Below, one piece after another: positions 1 through 13,794 of a stretch of DNA of 64,000 bases. The stretch covers positions 20,261,501-20,325,500 of the forward strand of contig NC_091100.1 of assembly GCF_024713975.1 (NCBI RefSeq), in the 5' to 3' direction. Each line of letters opens with the position of its first letter. Within the stretch, counting starts at the first letter, position 1. A program made the position numbers and the translations under genes. The stretch comes from Paralichthys olivaceus (taxonomy: Eukaryota > Chordata > Actinopteri > Pleuronectiformes > Paralichthyidae). Below the pieces are notes generated by a model. It had not been told where the DNA came from, did not search any database, and worked only from the letters and a program-made list of their open reading frames with translations.

Positions 1-3000
1 CATGCAGAAGTGGAGCAAAGGACCCAATGTCACCGTCACGGTCGTGTGGATCGACCCCACCAATGTCATCGCCGCCACCTACGACATTCTGATCGACACC
101 AGTGCCGAGTTCACCCACTACCGCCCGCCACTGAACCAGCCCCTGCGACCGGGAGTGTGGAGCGTCCGCATCCTGCACCACTGGAGCCCCGTGGCTGAGA
201 TGAAATTCCTCATCGCCCCGCTGTCCCATCACAAACACCAGCCCATACGACAAGGTGAGAGAGTTAAATAGCGCCTGCGGTTGCCATGAGGCTTATTTGT
301 ACCTCACACTTGCCATTTGTCTCATCTTAAGCATAATACAAAATGACTATTGATTGTGTAATTTGTATGAACAGCCCAGCGGAGATATTGCTCTGCGATA
401 ACAAGTACCTAAGGTGTCTCCTTAAATGACAAACACTTCACCACACATCTAACTTCAGTTGAGACTCCGTACTACACGTAGATCTGAACTGTGCAATTTA
501 ACTGCTTTAAATCCAATATTTGTGAAGCTTGTAGTTACTTGTAGTTACTTGTGGTTGACAGAGGAGTTGATCATATGAGGCTGGCTTTTCTTGCTTCTCT
601 TAGTTTAGCAGTGGAAGAACATTTACTTCAGGACTGTACAGGTTTTGAGGTACTTTCATTTGAGATATTTTTTTATTTGTGCTTCCAGTTAGTGGTAATT
701 ATTACATATGTTCCTCTACATGTCAGAAAGTGATTAATGTCTATAAACGGATCGTGTGAATATGCAGAATCTGTAGAGGAGGGACCAATCACGTCTGAGC
801 ATGCTTTGGTTGTCCGCAGGTAAACCGTTGATGGGGAGAGCATAAGGTGGAACGCATTGACTGAAATACATCACTACCGTTCTTTTCATTTTACTTTTAT
901 TTCTAAAAATAAGTTGACTTAAAACTAGCCTTTCAGAAAAAGAATGCTTCTGAACCCAATAATTACAAAACAATACGTTTATACTGTGTGGATTTTTGCA
1001 ATTTTAAAACATTATCTCATCATCATATATCATATAAATCATATGACCTTCCACTTACCATCAAATTACATCTGATAAATTGTGGTCATTAGTCTTGTTT
1101 ACTTTTATTTAAAATATTACTCCACCCTTACATTTTGGCTGAAGTGCGTCTCCCTGGAAATTCAAAAAATGCCTTGGAGGCGGGGCTTAGCCTACTTAAT
1201 TGTGAGCACGGCGCTGCAGAAATCACAAACCGTTGACCCTATGTAAGCATCGGCCCTGCAAGACAGTTTGAAACATTAGGTGGCGTTATAATTCACGTTC
1301 AACCTATAAATGTAGATATTTTATAAATTTGGTGTTAAATGTGATATAAAACCAGCATTAATGCATATCATTGAAAAACATATAACTTTGTTTGCAGCGT
1401 GTGCACTGCAGCATCTCTTTAAGTAACATTTTTACTATTTGTAAAGGAGTATTTTTATAATCTACTACAGTTGTGTTGTCTTCCACCACTGTGTGTACAC
1501 AACATGTTGGCATTTAAAGCAAAGTGCGATTTGAATCGACACCCTTCTAAATTTCAGCCAAAAATGGAAAATTACAAGCTTTTATAGGATCATATTTGTT
1601 GTTCATTATTGCTGAATGGAGGCCTTTACGCGGCCACTTAATAAATCCATGATGGACGGCCTCAATTTAGCTCTGAATCACAGTAACTGCCTCCCTTAGA
1701 TCAGTGGTTTATGTTCACGATGTCGAAATTGAAAACACTGACTCCACACAGTGGCTTGTGTTGAGTGAGAGAAAGTTTATATTCAGTTTCCATTCTAAGT
1801 ATTTATTGTGCAGCCAGAGAAACATTGCATTCACTGCGAAGTAACAATTTCCAGTTTAGGTAGACGACACACACACACACACACGCACACACGCACACAC
1901 ACACACCAGAGCCTTGTGTTTGCAGTGATGCCCTTTCTAATCAAGCCTCTGGGCCTCTGCAGACCCGGGTTGTTTGTCATAAAGTCACCCCTAATAACCC
2001 AGCGAGCTGCTCATACATACTAAACAGAGTGTTAAACAACAGAGCACTTAGCCCTCCAAAAACAATGACACAATTAAGTCAATCAGGCAGCATGGATAAG
2101 GGGCAGGATTGCATTGTTCTAGTCCATAAGCAGCCAGTTTGCTCTGAACGTCACATGAGAGTTGAGACGCTGGCTCCAGCATAATTACGTCTTTCTCTCT
2201 TTAATAATCTCCGTGAGCCATTTTAATGTTGATGAGAGGCAACAAATAAAGTTACGTCTTTTTGTCTAACCTGAGTCTCAGTGGGGCTGTGAGGGGGGTC
2301 TTCTGTGAAACACTTTGACTTAAATATTCATCATACTTTATGGTGTTTAGTTACATTTGCATTACAGTTATGCTTTGGCTTCTCATTAAAGTATGGTTGT
2401 TAAGATTTGCTTCTAATGTATGTGTGTGTCGCCACAACACATTTCCAGCAGCATTGTAGCTCAGTTATTAGATTAGCTGTGTCTCATGCACTCAGCCACC
2501 TGTTTTACTGGTGCCTCTGTCTAAAAGTACTGCAGCAGCTCAGTCATAAATCTTACGTCTATGAATGTTATAATGTTTTTAAGTTTCTCTCGAAAAAGAG
2601 GTGGAGTCAATGGAGTGGACGAAATACAAAACAAAACAGCAAAAACCTGAATGTTATGAACAAATGAAAGAGGAAGATTGTTTTGGTAGAAGTGGAGTTA
2701 TTTTACTTGAGTAAAAGTACCACAATGTAAAACTTACTTCCTTTAAAATTCAATTGTAAACATTATCAGCTTCCTTGACCTGCATTGTCAAAAGCACTCT
2801 GTATATATAGAGATGCTGCGGTATAAGTCGGTCAGTGACATATACCTCAGCAGAAAATTACCACTTACACTCATGACCACTTGTGACCACAGTGACCACA
2901 GCTCTTTTGATTGGTGTTGGGGTTTACATGTTGTCATCTTGTTGGTTTACATTTGGATTCATTTTCTTAATTCAAGGTCTGTATATTTTGCTGGAGTTGT

Positions 3001-3159
3001 CTTTTTCTGGCTTCAATATTTATAGTAATTTAATCACTTTAAGTAATAGAACAAATTAGTAATAGATTACCAAAATGTTATATTATTTGTTAAATAGCAT
3101 CGTCAACCTCTTTGTGCAGTTAATAGTCATTGTGTAATCATTTTGTGAGATTGGTGCGT

Positions 3160-3217
<58 letters not shown>

Positions 3218-4439
3218 ATGTGTGTGCATGTGTGTGCATGTGTGTGCATGTGTGTGGCTTAGGTCTTAGCGGTTCTATCCACCCGCCTGTAATTTACTGG
3301 CAGGTCTGGCACCAGGTTTCCCTCCTACATGCAGTGCAAGTAAAACTTTATGGCATGGCCTTCCACCAGCTTTGGCAGCAGCAGACACGTGCACACTCAC
3401 ACATGCACACACACTCATTTTCGTACATAAATTGTACAGAAATGACGCCACAGAAATGACTTCATGACACACACTTCTCCCACAAAGCTAGCTTTGGCAT
3501 GAGTTGAACATCACCGTGCGATGGCGGAGCACCTCACGTCTGACGGCATCTTTCTGTCACTAGAGCATGAAAAGCGCTGATGTCTGCAAACATGTGGGTG
3601 TGAGGGGGTTTGTGTTCCACTGCCACACTTAGAAGGCATGGCTGGAGCCCCAGTTAGAGGAGCTGTGAGGAATTTACAGCTCCGCTGGAGCTCAGGGTGG
3701 AGAAGGTGTTTCAGTGAGAAGTTATGTCTACATTTTCTGTCTTCCTGCACAGCTTGACCGTCACGGGAAGAAAGAATGAGTGTGTGTCTGGGTATTTCTA
3801 ACTGTTTCCAAAAAGTCAGCATTGCAGTGACTTGTCAAACCACATCAAAGACTGCGCTTTAGGGAGTCCAGTCAAACAAAAAAAAATCAATCCAAGCAAA
3901 TTAGCTTCCAGTAAAAGCTTCTCAGATAATAATCAAGCAAATCACGTTTCCTGCTTTGTTATCTCATGATTCCTTTTTTTCTCTTTTCTCCCTTTCTCTG
4001 CAACCTTTTCCCACTCTGCAATCCCCTTTCTCTGTCTGACCACTGATCGTCAACTCTTTACACATCATCCATCTCCTCTCTGCTCTTTTTCATTCTTCCT
4101 TCCCACGTTTCCCCAGAGGAAACTGTGAAGCTCCACAACGGGCCAGCGAAGAACAGCTACATGGAGCAGAGTTTCCACGGCCTCAACCCGGTGCTCAACA
4201 TCCCTGTCAGCCTGGGCTACATGGAGCAGGCCAAGAGGAACGCGGCACTGACCGGGCCAGAGCTCGAGCATTGGTTGGACAGCCTGGTGGGCGAGCTGTG
4301 GGAGGCGGCCGACGTCTGTGCCGTGGGCCCTACGGCCTGTCCTGTCATGCAGACCTGCTCCAAGATCCCCTGGAGCTCCCTGAGTCCGGACCCCAAGTCC
4401 CAGCTCGGAGCACCGCGCGCAGACGGGCGCATCAGGTAG
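1..4439 (+). CDS. xylt1: Xylosyltransferase 1, last two coding exons (5' part outside window)
   Basis: This enzyme transfers xylose from UDP-xylose to serine of proteoglycan core proteins in the Golgi, the first step of the heparan/chondroitin sulfate linker. The visible exons are 1-254 (open at the window edge, read in the frame of position 2, donor GTGAGA at 255) and 4117-4439 (acceptor CCCCAG, stop TAG 4437-4439). The junction codon is G|AG, giving ..[16 protein letters not shown]... The first exon carries the end of the C-terminal xylosyltransferase domain (motifs [27 protein letters not shown]). The last exon has [12 protein letters not shown], the cysteine-bearing [24 protein letters not shown] and the terminus DGRIR. 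The CPVMQTC and LNPVL segments fit XYLT1 better than XYLT2 from what I know of the families. About 191 residues are encoded here. The catalytic N-terminal GT14 part lies upstream of the window. The gene is convergent with rps15a. The identity is secure; the XYLT1/XYLT2 choice is a little less so. Confidence 0.93.
1867..1906. repeat. (CA)n microsatellite
   Basis: An almost pure AC run with two CG interruptions, in the xylt1 last intron. Confidence 0.95.
3155..3256. repeat. (GT)n microsatellite with GCATGT variant tail
   Basis: A GT run of about 60 bases, then four TGTGTGCATG-type units, in the xylt1 last intron. The Val/Cys-rich open frame across it is only the translation of the repeat. Confidence 0.95.
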
Positions 4440-7375
4440 CAGTGAGGCCTCCAGCTGGACGGGAGGCCACGGCACAGGAGTTTCACTGTTGATTTTTATT
4501 TATTTAAGGAGTTTTTTGCAAGCCAGAGAAGGAAAATTGCTCTTCCTCTGTCTTGGGGGGGAGAAGAAAACTAAAGAAATAGTGCATGTTTATGTGGGGG
4601 AGGTTGGTGAGGGTGTCTGGACAGAAGGGAAAGAGAATGATTTTCAGATCCTCCCGTGGGGTTGCTCCTTTTAGGGGATTATGCTGGCTTTGCTATTTCA
4701 GTTTCTCAGTGTATTTATTTTTCTTCTCATGGCTGAGTTTTACTGTGATCAAACGTTGCAATTTCCGAGCGTCTATTCTGCTGCTGAATGAATTATGAAG
4801 TCAGCTTTTAAAGCCCTGCACGGGGCACAGCGGTCATGTGAGTGTGGATTGTCGACACTGGTAGCAGACTAAGATCTGCTGCAATAAGGCCTTAGCTGTA
4901 AAACATGTTTGAGGAGGACGCCTGGTACTGGATTAAACGTGCCTCCTCCAGGTTCAGGTCAGCAAAAACAAATCTGAGCGTTCAGACGAACCAAACAAGT
5001 TGAAACGTTTATTTTGATACGACTCAAACGCAGCACCATTGGAGAAACTTTGAACAACAAATATTTTAGCGTAATTAAAGCTACTTACTTTCGAACCTCT
5101 GAGTTTCTGACAGTCAAGTTTACTCGGTTTGAAAATCAGTCGAATAAATTGGCAACAGCAGCAAAACTTCAGTGCCTGATCAGGATATGGAACTGTTGTG
5201 GCTGATTTCCCACATGTGGAATCAAAAAAAGAGAAATGCAAATACAGAGGCCTTCATAGCATAATTACAACTATTTGGATTATAATAGAAATGTAATGTA
5301 GGTCTAAATTCATAAATGCTTAATTTGTGGCTGTTGTACATTAGTATATTAAGACGGGACATTGCCATAGTGTAGTTTTCTTTAATAAAACCCAGATGTT
5401 GTGACAGGCAGAGGATAAAGAGATAATTATTTAGTCTGTTTTTGAATTTTTTTTGTTACCAAACTGCCTCAAACTTGAAACACATTAATCTCAAGCTGAC
5501 CTTAAAATTCTCATCCTTATATTCATTTTTTTTTTTTTACTTTTTTTCCAGTCATTTCAATGATACTTTATGTTGTACATAGTTATACAAGAAGTCTCAA
5601 AAATTGTGTGTGAGTGGGGGGGGGGGTGAGTCCATGAGTCATGAGTCACTATTTATTTATAAGTTTATATTAATACTGATATTTTTAGTCAGTGACTAAA
5701 TAACTGCGACGCTGCCTTGGCAGCATGATAAATATTTTTTTGTAAAGAAAAGCCGCCTTTATTTACAAAGGCCAACACCCCAAACTTATACTGTACCTTT
5801 ATATGGCCCGCACCTGTGTGTCAGTCAGTGTTGTCCTGTCTAAATAGATCTGTTCGTCTTGGTTTCTTACAAGGCTGTTCGCCAAGTGCATCACAAGAGA
5901 AAGCCACCCTGACCTCTGGGGTCAGAGGTCATCTGCCTAACAACCTCACCAAACAGCGAAGGTGAAAAAAAATAAGAAAACACTCCTCACGAGCGAACAC
6001 ATCGGACAACGTCTGCATTGAAGGAGAAACTGCTGTTTTTCAGTGTTTTATGGTTCAGTTTGAGAATAATAGTGAGTGGTAGTGATCTTCATGCTGTGAC
6101 AATAATGTACAAAGCAAGTGAGTATTATTGTGTCTTGATTGCAAAATGCATAATTTATCAAATCGGGTCTACGGCAACTTTACACCTACATTCTAAGAAC
6201 CTTTCTGCCATCAAGACAATCTCTGGACACGAGACAGTTGACTCTGAGGGAGCCACTGTACCACAACACATCATGAACGTGAGATACGGTCTCACATTTG
6301 TCTTACTTTGAAATAAGTTTAGTCTGAAGCCAATTTGGAGTTCAATCTGTGATTGTCAATATTGTTTAGCCACCACACAAGCTAAGTGAGTGTTTCTGCT
6401 GCGGCTAATTAGGAGACATTACTGTTCATTAATGTCAAGTTCACCTTGCCTCAGTGTCGGATGTGTCTATTAAAATCGCCGTCACTCCTTCCCTCACCAA
6501 TTGACACTGTTTCTGGGCTTTAGTTGTAAAGGACTATTCTTATTTTCCACAGGCCGGCTGCTGCTGCCATCTTTTAACTTAAAGTGCCACCGTGCTCCGA
6601 GTAATTACTTCACACAATACATATGACTATGTAAGTTCAATGACAGTTTTGGAAAAAAGGTGAAATAAATAAATGTTACTCAATGTGAAAGTCCTATTTT
6701 GTAACAAAATGAATAACAAATGAAGAAGATGTACATAGGTATTTTGTATTGAAATATTGTTTAAAGCCGTATTGTACATGTAAATACAGATGTGGTAAAA
6801 ATGACATTGAATTATTAAAGACTTTTTAAAATGTCGATAATTGGGCACAAATGAATTGATGGTGTTTATTGATCAAAGTACATAACCTGTTTCAGTGTTT
6901 TTTGGACAACAGCCTTGTCCTGTTTGCCTCTCAGAGAAAATCACATGCCAGATTGTTGTTGTTCTTGCTGGAATGTATTGTTGAGCAACTGTTGCACAAA
7001 TTTCTCTGACTGATGTTCCCCCCCCCACCCCCCCTGCTTTTATCTTTATTTTATTTTTTCTGGGGAGGCTCTGTGTGCCTTAGCTGACTTTTAGAACCTT
7101 CTCTGCCCATTAAAAGAAAAAACCCTGATTTTGTTATTTGTTTTTGACGTTATGTGAAGAATACCACGAGTCTGTCAAGTGATTCACTGGTACTGCAACA
7201 CCAAAAAGATGTCTGCTGTTGTATAAATATCATCAGGCCTTCTGTCTTTATCAGCTTTTTTATTTTTCTTTCTTTTCTCATCCCTCTGTGGGATTTGTTT
7301 TGTTGTACTTGACTGGCTTGTTTTACTTTTCTCTGACTGCTTTTTGGAAATAAAATTCTATGGAAAATCTACACA
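4440..7375 (+). other. xylt1: Probable 3'UTR of xylt1 with alternative poly(A) signals
   Basis: The region follows the stop codon with no new gene. Canonical AATAAA hexamers occur at 5384-5389 and 7349-7354. The second is preceded by T-rich sequence and followed by T/G-containing sequence, as at a genuine cleavage site. XYLT1 is known for a long 3'UTR, so either site could end the transcript. The true end cannot be decided without transcript data. Confidence 0.45.
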
Positions 7376-7834
7376 TGTGAACTACTCATGTGCTACAGCT
7401 TTGCAAATATAGCCCACGTCTATTTAACTAGGAAAAATAATGCAAAAAATAATGAAGTAGTATATTAATTAATTATAAAGTATATTTTCATCCATTCGCC
7501 TCATTTTCATCCAGTGATATTTACATAATATGTTGTGGAGGGATAATAAGTTTGCTTGTGCTTTGATTTGCTCTGCTTGTGCTCAAACTTCAGCTCTTTT
7601 CCTCAAGCTCATGCTGCTTCTGTGCGCACATGAAACGTCTGCTCACTGATTTCTCTTCTGCTCTTGGATCGTTCCAAGCAATAGAATTTCAGGTATAGTG
7701 TTGATGAATAAAATGGTCCTGCCCTCGTTAGCAGAGTGTGTGAATATAAATAAAAAATATTTGAGTAACTGCCCCTACAGGACTTTTTAAGAAGTAAAGC
7801 TTACACACTCACAGTGAGGGGAGGAACATTTTTC

Positions 7835-8030
7835 AGAACGGCAGAGCCAGGATTTTTTAAACTTTCTTTAATATTGCACGTTTTTGAAAATGTTATCTTG
7901 AAGAAAATCAGACACACTCAGGGAATTGATAGCTATCAGTGTGTGAAGTTTGGTGCAGCTCGTAGATCTAAGGAGACTGTTGGGCCTTGGCGGTGGTACG
8001 CGCTCTACTGAGTGCTATTCTATTAAAGCT
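7835..8030 (+). repeat. Dispersed teleost repeat, copy 1 of family A
   Basis: The block contains 'agtgtgtgaagtttggtgcag' and 'gttgggccttggcggtggtacgcgctctactgagtgc-attct'. The second copy at about 54955-55160 has the same order of motifs (tgtgtgcaagttggtgcag, gttgggccatggcggaggcatgc, attgagtaccattctag). The similarity is visible by eye, so this is a repeat family rather than a gene. I recall similar sequence from many fish genomes but cannot name the class. Confidence 0.65.
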
Positions 8031-8586
8031 GCACCAATGGAAAAGTTTACATGAACAATCTTAATCCCTGTGTAAAACCTGAATTTGGCCACATGGAGTG
8101 ATGAATCCACAGAGAATTATGACCACTCAGCCTTACAGAGATGTTCTCCACTGTAAACTCTGTTCGCCTCACAGTTGGAAATCATTTTGGGGCTTTAACC
8201 GTCACTTCATGCCTTTAATATTTTCTCAGCCGAACTGAGGTATAGTTGAATCCTTAACTGTGGGTACAGCTAGTTGCTCCCATATGTTTTCCACCAAATT
8301 AGCTAGAACAAACTCGCAGAGATTCTCACCCCACACCCACATCCTGACAGAGCTTCTCAGTGTGCAGCTACAGGGAAAGTTACAATATTTCTCACAAATG
8401 ACGGCATCCCATAAAGTCCTTTCTGATGAGGAGTTACACTCATTCTGCTGCAGCATCTGATAACAAGAGCAAAGAACTGCCAGTAGATGCATGTGCTTGT
8501 GTGTGTGAGGGTGTGTGTTTCCAAGTAAGCGTGTAAGTCACTATACCAGAAAGCAGGAAAACATGAACACACAGGTTTACATCCTT

Positions 8587-8611
8587 ACACACACACACAC
8601 ACACACACACA
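8587..8611. repeat. (CA)n microsatellite
   Basis: A pure AC run of about 25 bases. Confidence 0.95.
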
Positions 8612-10339
8612 TAGGTGTGTCTGTTTAGGCGGATGAGGGGGGCAGTGTATACAGCCTTGTGCTACTGAATTTGTGAGCAGGATAATTGGCACAGTGTTTG
8701 TTCAGTTACGAAGTGAAACGCTGAAAGCGATCCTGCTGATGCTGGGATTAATGGCAGGTAAACACTCTGATGATTATTTTCAGCTTTTAACTCTCACTCA
8801 CCGACACACATGCAGCTTCATAAATTAGCACATGGAGAGCTGGGAAATGCATATTTGTCACCACTGAATGCATTTACTGTCACATGATACTTAACCAAAT
8901 GACTTCCTGTTTTACGACCTGCCCATACACCTAAGAAATCACAGTCGCTTAAGATAAAAGCATCAGCTACATGATATGTAATGAATAATAATAATGATAC
9001 TGTGTGACTGTTGGAGAACCTCCTGAGCCTCTGAAAATTTCACTTCAATGAGAATTGTGTTTGATGATATTGTCATGAGCATGTTTTAGTATATAATGTG
9101 GTTTGAGTATGAAGAGGGAAGGTACAGAAATAACATTAAAATATAAAAGTTTAATTTAACATGTAAAGGGCATGAAATAGTCTTTTACAATACGATGCTG
9201 TCCTCTTCCTTTCTTTTCTCTCTTTGTCTAACACGTCATCTCCCTGTTTTGCTGTGTAACTGCAATATGTGAAGATGTATAAATCTGATAAATAGAATCA
9301 TAATACAGTATGAGCACATGCCTTGTCTCCCCTTTAATAATATTTAATATACTTAAATCCAATGTAGTATGTGATTGGTTTTACTTAAAGTCACCAGCTC
9401 ACCATCTAACAGTGAAATGATGATTGATCTCACCTCTCATCCCTCCTCCTCTGTGCAGCCTGCACGTCCGAGATACTGAGCATCAAGATTTCATATTTCC
9501 GGCAGGCAAAACTGTTCAGCAGCCAAACTTATCTTAAAACCAAGTCAGCATCCTCGGGGTAAACAGAGCACAAAATATCCAAAAACTCACGGCAATTACA
9601 AAAATTTACTTTCAAGCTCCAAGCAAATGACAAATACAACATGTAGAGAAATATTTGTTGTACCCATATTGGAAAAATAAGCCGCTGCTAAAATGAAAAA
9701 AAGGATGTTGTTGAAGAGATATGGTGTCTAACACAGGAGACTATTTATGTGAGGTATATTGTATTATACTGTCTGTACAAACAGCTGAATGTATCAGCAG
9801 ATACTTCAGTCTTACAGTATGATTTGGATTTGGAGGAAGACTTCTGCTCTGACCATGATTGACTATGAAAAGCCACTTTGCGTTTGGAAACGATGAAGAC
9901 TTTATCAGTGAAGCTTGTGCCCATTTAACCGAGAAGCTCACAGTCAAGTCTTAATCCAAAAAAACATCAAGTGTCCATCTGGCCACAGCACCAGGCAGCG
10001 TGCCAACACACAGACGGCAGATTTTTTTAATGCTTTTCCATGTTTGAAGAGTCAGTCACTCGTTAATACAAACCAGATGCATTCAAATCAGGCATTTCTC
10101 TTTTTGATTTTTGTATACTGGAACCATGCTTAAAATTAAAACTAGTTGTTTGCCAATGTTATGTTTGGTCTTTATTGATTTCTGACTTAGGCCACATCAA
10201 ACACATCGTCCTTTATTTACTTTCTGACAACAACTTGCAGAGGCTCCCTTCTATACACACACATGCAGTCCCAGCCTGAGATTTTCATTACGGAATTAAA
10301 ACCTTGCTCTAATCAAAAAACATTTTAAAAATTAAGAGG

Positions 10340-10760
10340 TGACTAAGAAATGTATCATCACTCTTGTTCATGGTGCCTCCCACTGTCTGTCTGTCTGATG
10401 CTACTGTAGAAATTGTAAAAAATTAAACAGAAATTGAGTTCACGGCATTTAAAACTTGAAATTTCATCTCACTCTGGTTCATGGTGACCCCACTGTCTTC
10501 AAGTTTCATAATGTTTTACTGTAGAATGTGTTGGCTACTTTTTCATAATGCTCCTTAAAAATAGCTCATTTTAAATATCAATCAAAAAGAATCTTTTTGA
10601 AGTGGCACAGATATTTCACCTTACTCTTGTTCATGGTGACCCCAACTGTAAGTATGTCAAGTTTCAGAAGGTTTTACTTTAGAATGTTTGAGAAAACACA
10701 GATATATAACCTCACTCTTGTTCATGGTGACCCCCTTGTGTCAGTATGTCAAGTGTTTCC
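10340..10760. repeat. Degenerate tandem repeat, four units sharing CACTCTTGTTCATGGTG
   Basis: The core motif recurs at 10359, 10470, 10622 and 10713, so unit length varies (about 111, 151, 91 bases). Units also share 'ccccactgt', 'agtttca-aa-gttttact-tagaatg' and 'acagatat'. A fainter fifth relative may begin near 10784. Sequence divergence and indels indicate an old array. No coding potential is shared by the units. Confidence 0.75.
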
Positions 10761-11834
10761 AGATAAATGGATTTCAAAGGTCTGTCACCTCATTCCTGCT
10801 TGTTACATTACAGCTGGTGAAGTTCAGGCCAGAAAGATCATCAGGCCAGCGGGAAAGGTCCCGGTCCTCCCGTTGTGCAGTCTGCCACTGGGTGCTGTAT
10901 CGATCCTGGAAAATGACTTTGCCGCAGCAGCCACACATGTACTGTATCACACATCACAGGCACTGTATAGAAACAAGTAGCATTAGACCAGAGTACAAGT
11001 CAGTGATTAATAGTTTACAATGCGTGCTGAAACCTGCTATTTGACAAAACGGGTGGCTGAGCCTGAGACCTTCTCAGCGAGGGACAAATGCCTGTTCAGT
11101 GATTTTCTTTCCCCTGAATGTGATCAGTGAACGAGAGAACTGAGTGACACTCTCAAGCCCGCCCCTCTCCCTGCTGCTCATGTCTTTATGCTTCAAAGTA
11201 AGAAGTAGTATCCAATAATTATTTTAATAATTGGTAAAAAAACATATGTACCGTAATGATAAGGTGATGACTTTGTTGTTTGCAAGCCTGATCTTTTTAT
11301 CTTTATCTGACTTAATTCTATTCTCACTGGCGTATTAGCCAAAATGATCAAAAGGCTGAACCTCATTCATCTGGTGTAGTCAGTAAAAACCTGTATTTTT
11401 TTAAAGGTCCCCTGGATCACTAGTGCAGAGTATACCTACCACCTCTGAGCTAAACAGAAAGACGAGTAAAAACCACACTCGACACATCACTCACTCTGGG
11501 TTACTGCTGACCACACAATTCAATCTATCTGCACAAATACAGAAGATAAATGCATAGGTAAAAGTAAATGTAAACCAATGCAGCACAAAACACCCATTCT
11601 CTGTCCCCTTGAGTCTGCCCAGCCCCTCCTTTCTCAGAGACCTAATTGTGCAAACATGTTGTCTCTCTCCCTGATTGACCTCCTGATGTGAGGTAAAACA
11701 ATACAACACACAACTCATTATTAGATTATCAATATAATCTAATTCAAATAATAATCAAATGATCGAATGTTTGATGTAAGGAGATAGGGCCTATAGTGAA
11801 AAAGGGGGAGAAAGCATCATTTTTCACAATGACT

Positions 11835-11959
11835 GCAGATTGTGTATAAAGATGGACACCATGTCACTTCCTCCCACTAACCAGAAATGAAGCCAAAATA
11901 TACCAGATACGACCGCTGCCCTCTTGAGAAGTCATGTCCATCTTCATATACAGTCTATG
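11835..11959. mobile_element. MITE-like palindromic element
   Basis: The left end CAGATTGTGTATAAAGATGGAC (11835-11857) and the reverse complement of the right end (11936-11959, GTCCATCTTCATATACAGTCTATG) match with few differences, giving terminal inverted repeats of about 22 bp around a core with 'ccagaaatgaagccaaaata'. A short non-autonomous DNA transposon with this outline is common in teleosts. It is too short to encode anything. Confidence 0.7.
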
Positions 11960-13794
11960 CTCTGCAGTCAAATTTATTCTGTCATTAATGGAATGTGCTG
12001 GATTTCTGTTCCTGGTCGTATCTGCTCATTTCAACTGCTGCTTTGCATCACATACTAAATACTAAAGCTTTTCAGACACTGGATTTTTCACCAAACTCCT
12101 TCAAATTCCAATTCCTTTTCCCAGGACACTATTGATGAGCCTGAGGGCCTGAAATGAATGCAGTTTGAGGACTTGGTGATAGCTCAGAGGTATGCATGTT
12201 TTCTTCCATTAACAACACTGAATATGCCATGGGTTTCATTGACTTTATGAACTTGTCCTCTCAATGTGCGGCAACAACATTGCCAATGTTATTTGCGCCT
12301 GAGTTTTAAGTATCTACACTGCGGCCTGCAAAACACTACAGCTGAGATGAGAATCGATCTGGTTGGGGAAACTACCATTTGAAGCCACTATCACCAGCCA
12401 CTAACAGATTTAAGCGAAATGTAAATGGTTGGACTTTCATCACCTGCTGGCTGGTAATGACACTTATTTCTCCTGTTTTCTATCCACTGGACAGAATAAT
12501 GACATCATCTTTCAGGGCCAGCATGCTCCCGTTACTCTGTGGAGAGCAGCATGTCCGCTGAACACAAGAAAAAGATCCTTAACAGTCAAATCCGATTTGA
12601 AGCACATCCACGCTGCTCAGCTCCAACTTACACTGCCAGGCTGATATATTTCCAGCCAGGCAGAAGATGCTTGAGAGCTGGAGTGGGTGCTAAATATTTC
12701 AATAACAGCACACAGACAGTGAGAAAGAGAGCAGGAGATGCGGCAGGGGCCTGGTGCTAGACATCGTGGGAGCAGCGGTGAGGGGTGACAGGTTGGTGCC
12801 GATGTTACATGAGGCAGTGTCTGAAAACATGAGCGGTCGGACGATAAGAGCTCTACGAACGCTAAGAGCGAGAAGTGGGCCAAGGCCACACGACACATTG
12901 ATCAGAGAGGGTGGTGAAAACGTCCGTCGAGCTTCCACTTATACACCTGCTGGTACAAGGTGCATGTGAGCGGTGGAGAGGCAGAGAGAGACAAGCTTTC
13001 ACTCTCAGAGACAACCTGACCACAGGCAGGGAAGCCCAGCTGAGAGTAGGTTCATACACAGACATCATACATTTATGTATGGAGAAGACAAATGGGAAGT
13101 GTCTGCAGAGATCTGCTGTACATCACGCAGATACCAAATAAAAAAAGTAAAAATGGGTTTATGAATGTTGGATGAAGATCTCGTTTTCTTTGAATTAATA
13201 CGAGCAACTGTTATATTATTATCATGCAGGCAGGTTCAATGCATGCATTTTAGCATCTGTACTAAAACCAGTGTGGAAACCAGCAGAGTAATACGACACA
13301 GGCAGAACCCCCCTGCCTCGTTCACTCATCACTAGAAATTTGTCCCACTCACGAGTTAAGATTACATATTGTCACTTGGATTGTACAATTTCAACCCATA
13401 TTTATGGCATCAAATAACTAATTAAAACTACATTTACTGGAAAAATTAACACAGTTGAACAAAAATCAGTGTAATAAGAATTACCTAAAATGACAGAAAC
13501 TATCATTAATTTTACCTTGACTATTTGGTTCGGCCCCTTTTCTATTGGCTAACATGGAACCAGCCAGCAGGGGGGGATGGAGAGGCTTGGCTTAACTTTT
13601 TGGGAGCAGTCATGTCGTCCATCTTTGCATCGTCTGGTTGTGCAACATCAGAGTTTATCAGGAATTACTTATTACACTGTCTTTAATGGAAAACACGTCA
13701 TCATCATTCTTCTGTTAACAAGTTTCTCTAAACTAAGAATGCAACCATGTGAAACCTGGTCTGAATGACCAGTAGCTTATTATAGCTAATATGA

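Larger units (their letters stand above)
255..4116 (+). other. xylt1: Last intron of xylt1
   Basis: This 3.86-kb intron is bounded by GT (255-256) and AG (4115-4116) with a pyrimidine-rich run before the acceptor. It holds two CA/GT microsatellites (about 1867-1906 and 3155-3256) and otherwise AT-rich sequence in which I recognise no exon or RNA gene. The short ORFs in it are random or follow from the dinucleotide repeats. Confidence 0.85.

Noticed and set aside
3130..3459. 109-codon ORF rich in Val/Cys
   Set aside because: It is the translation of the GT microsatellite in the xylt1 intron; no splice or domain evidence.
4065..4475. 136-codon minus-strand ORF
   Set aside because: Antisense of the last xylt1 exon, whose + strand frame is clearly conserved.
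12539..13164. Cluster of overlapping ORFs on both strands, possible unknown gene
   Set aside because: No domain, no consistent splice signals, and equal openness on both strands; more likely composition than coding.
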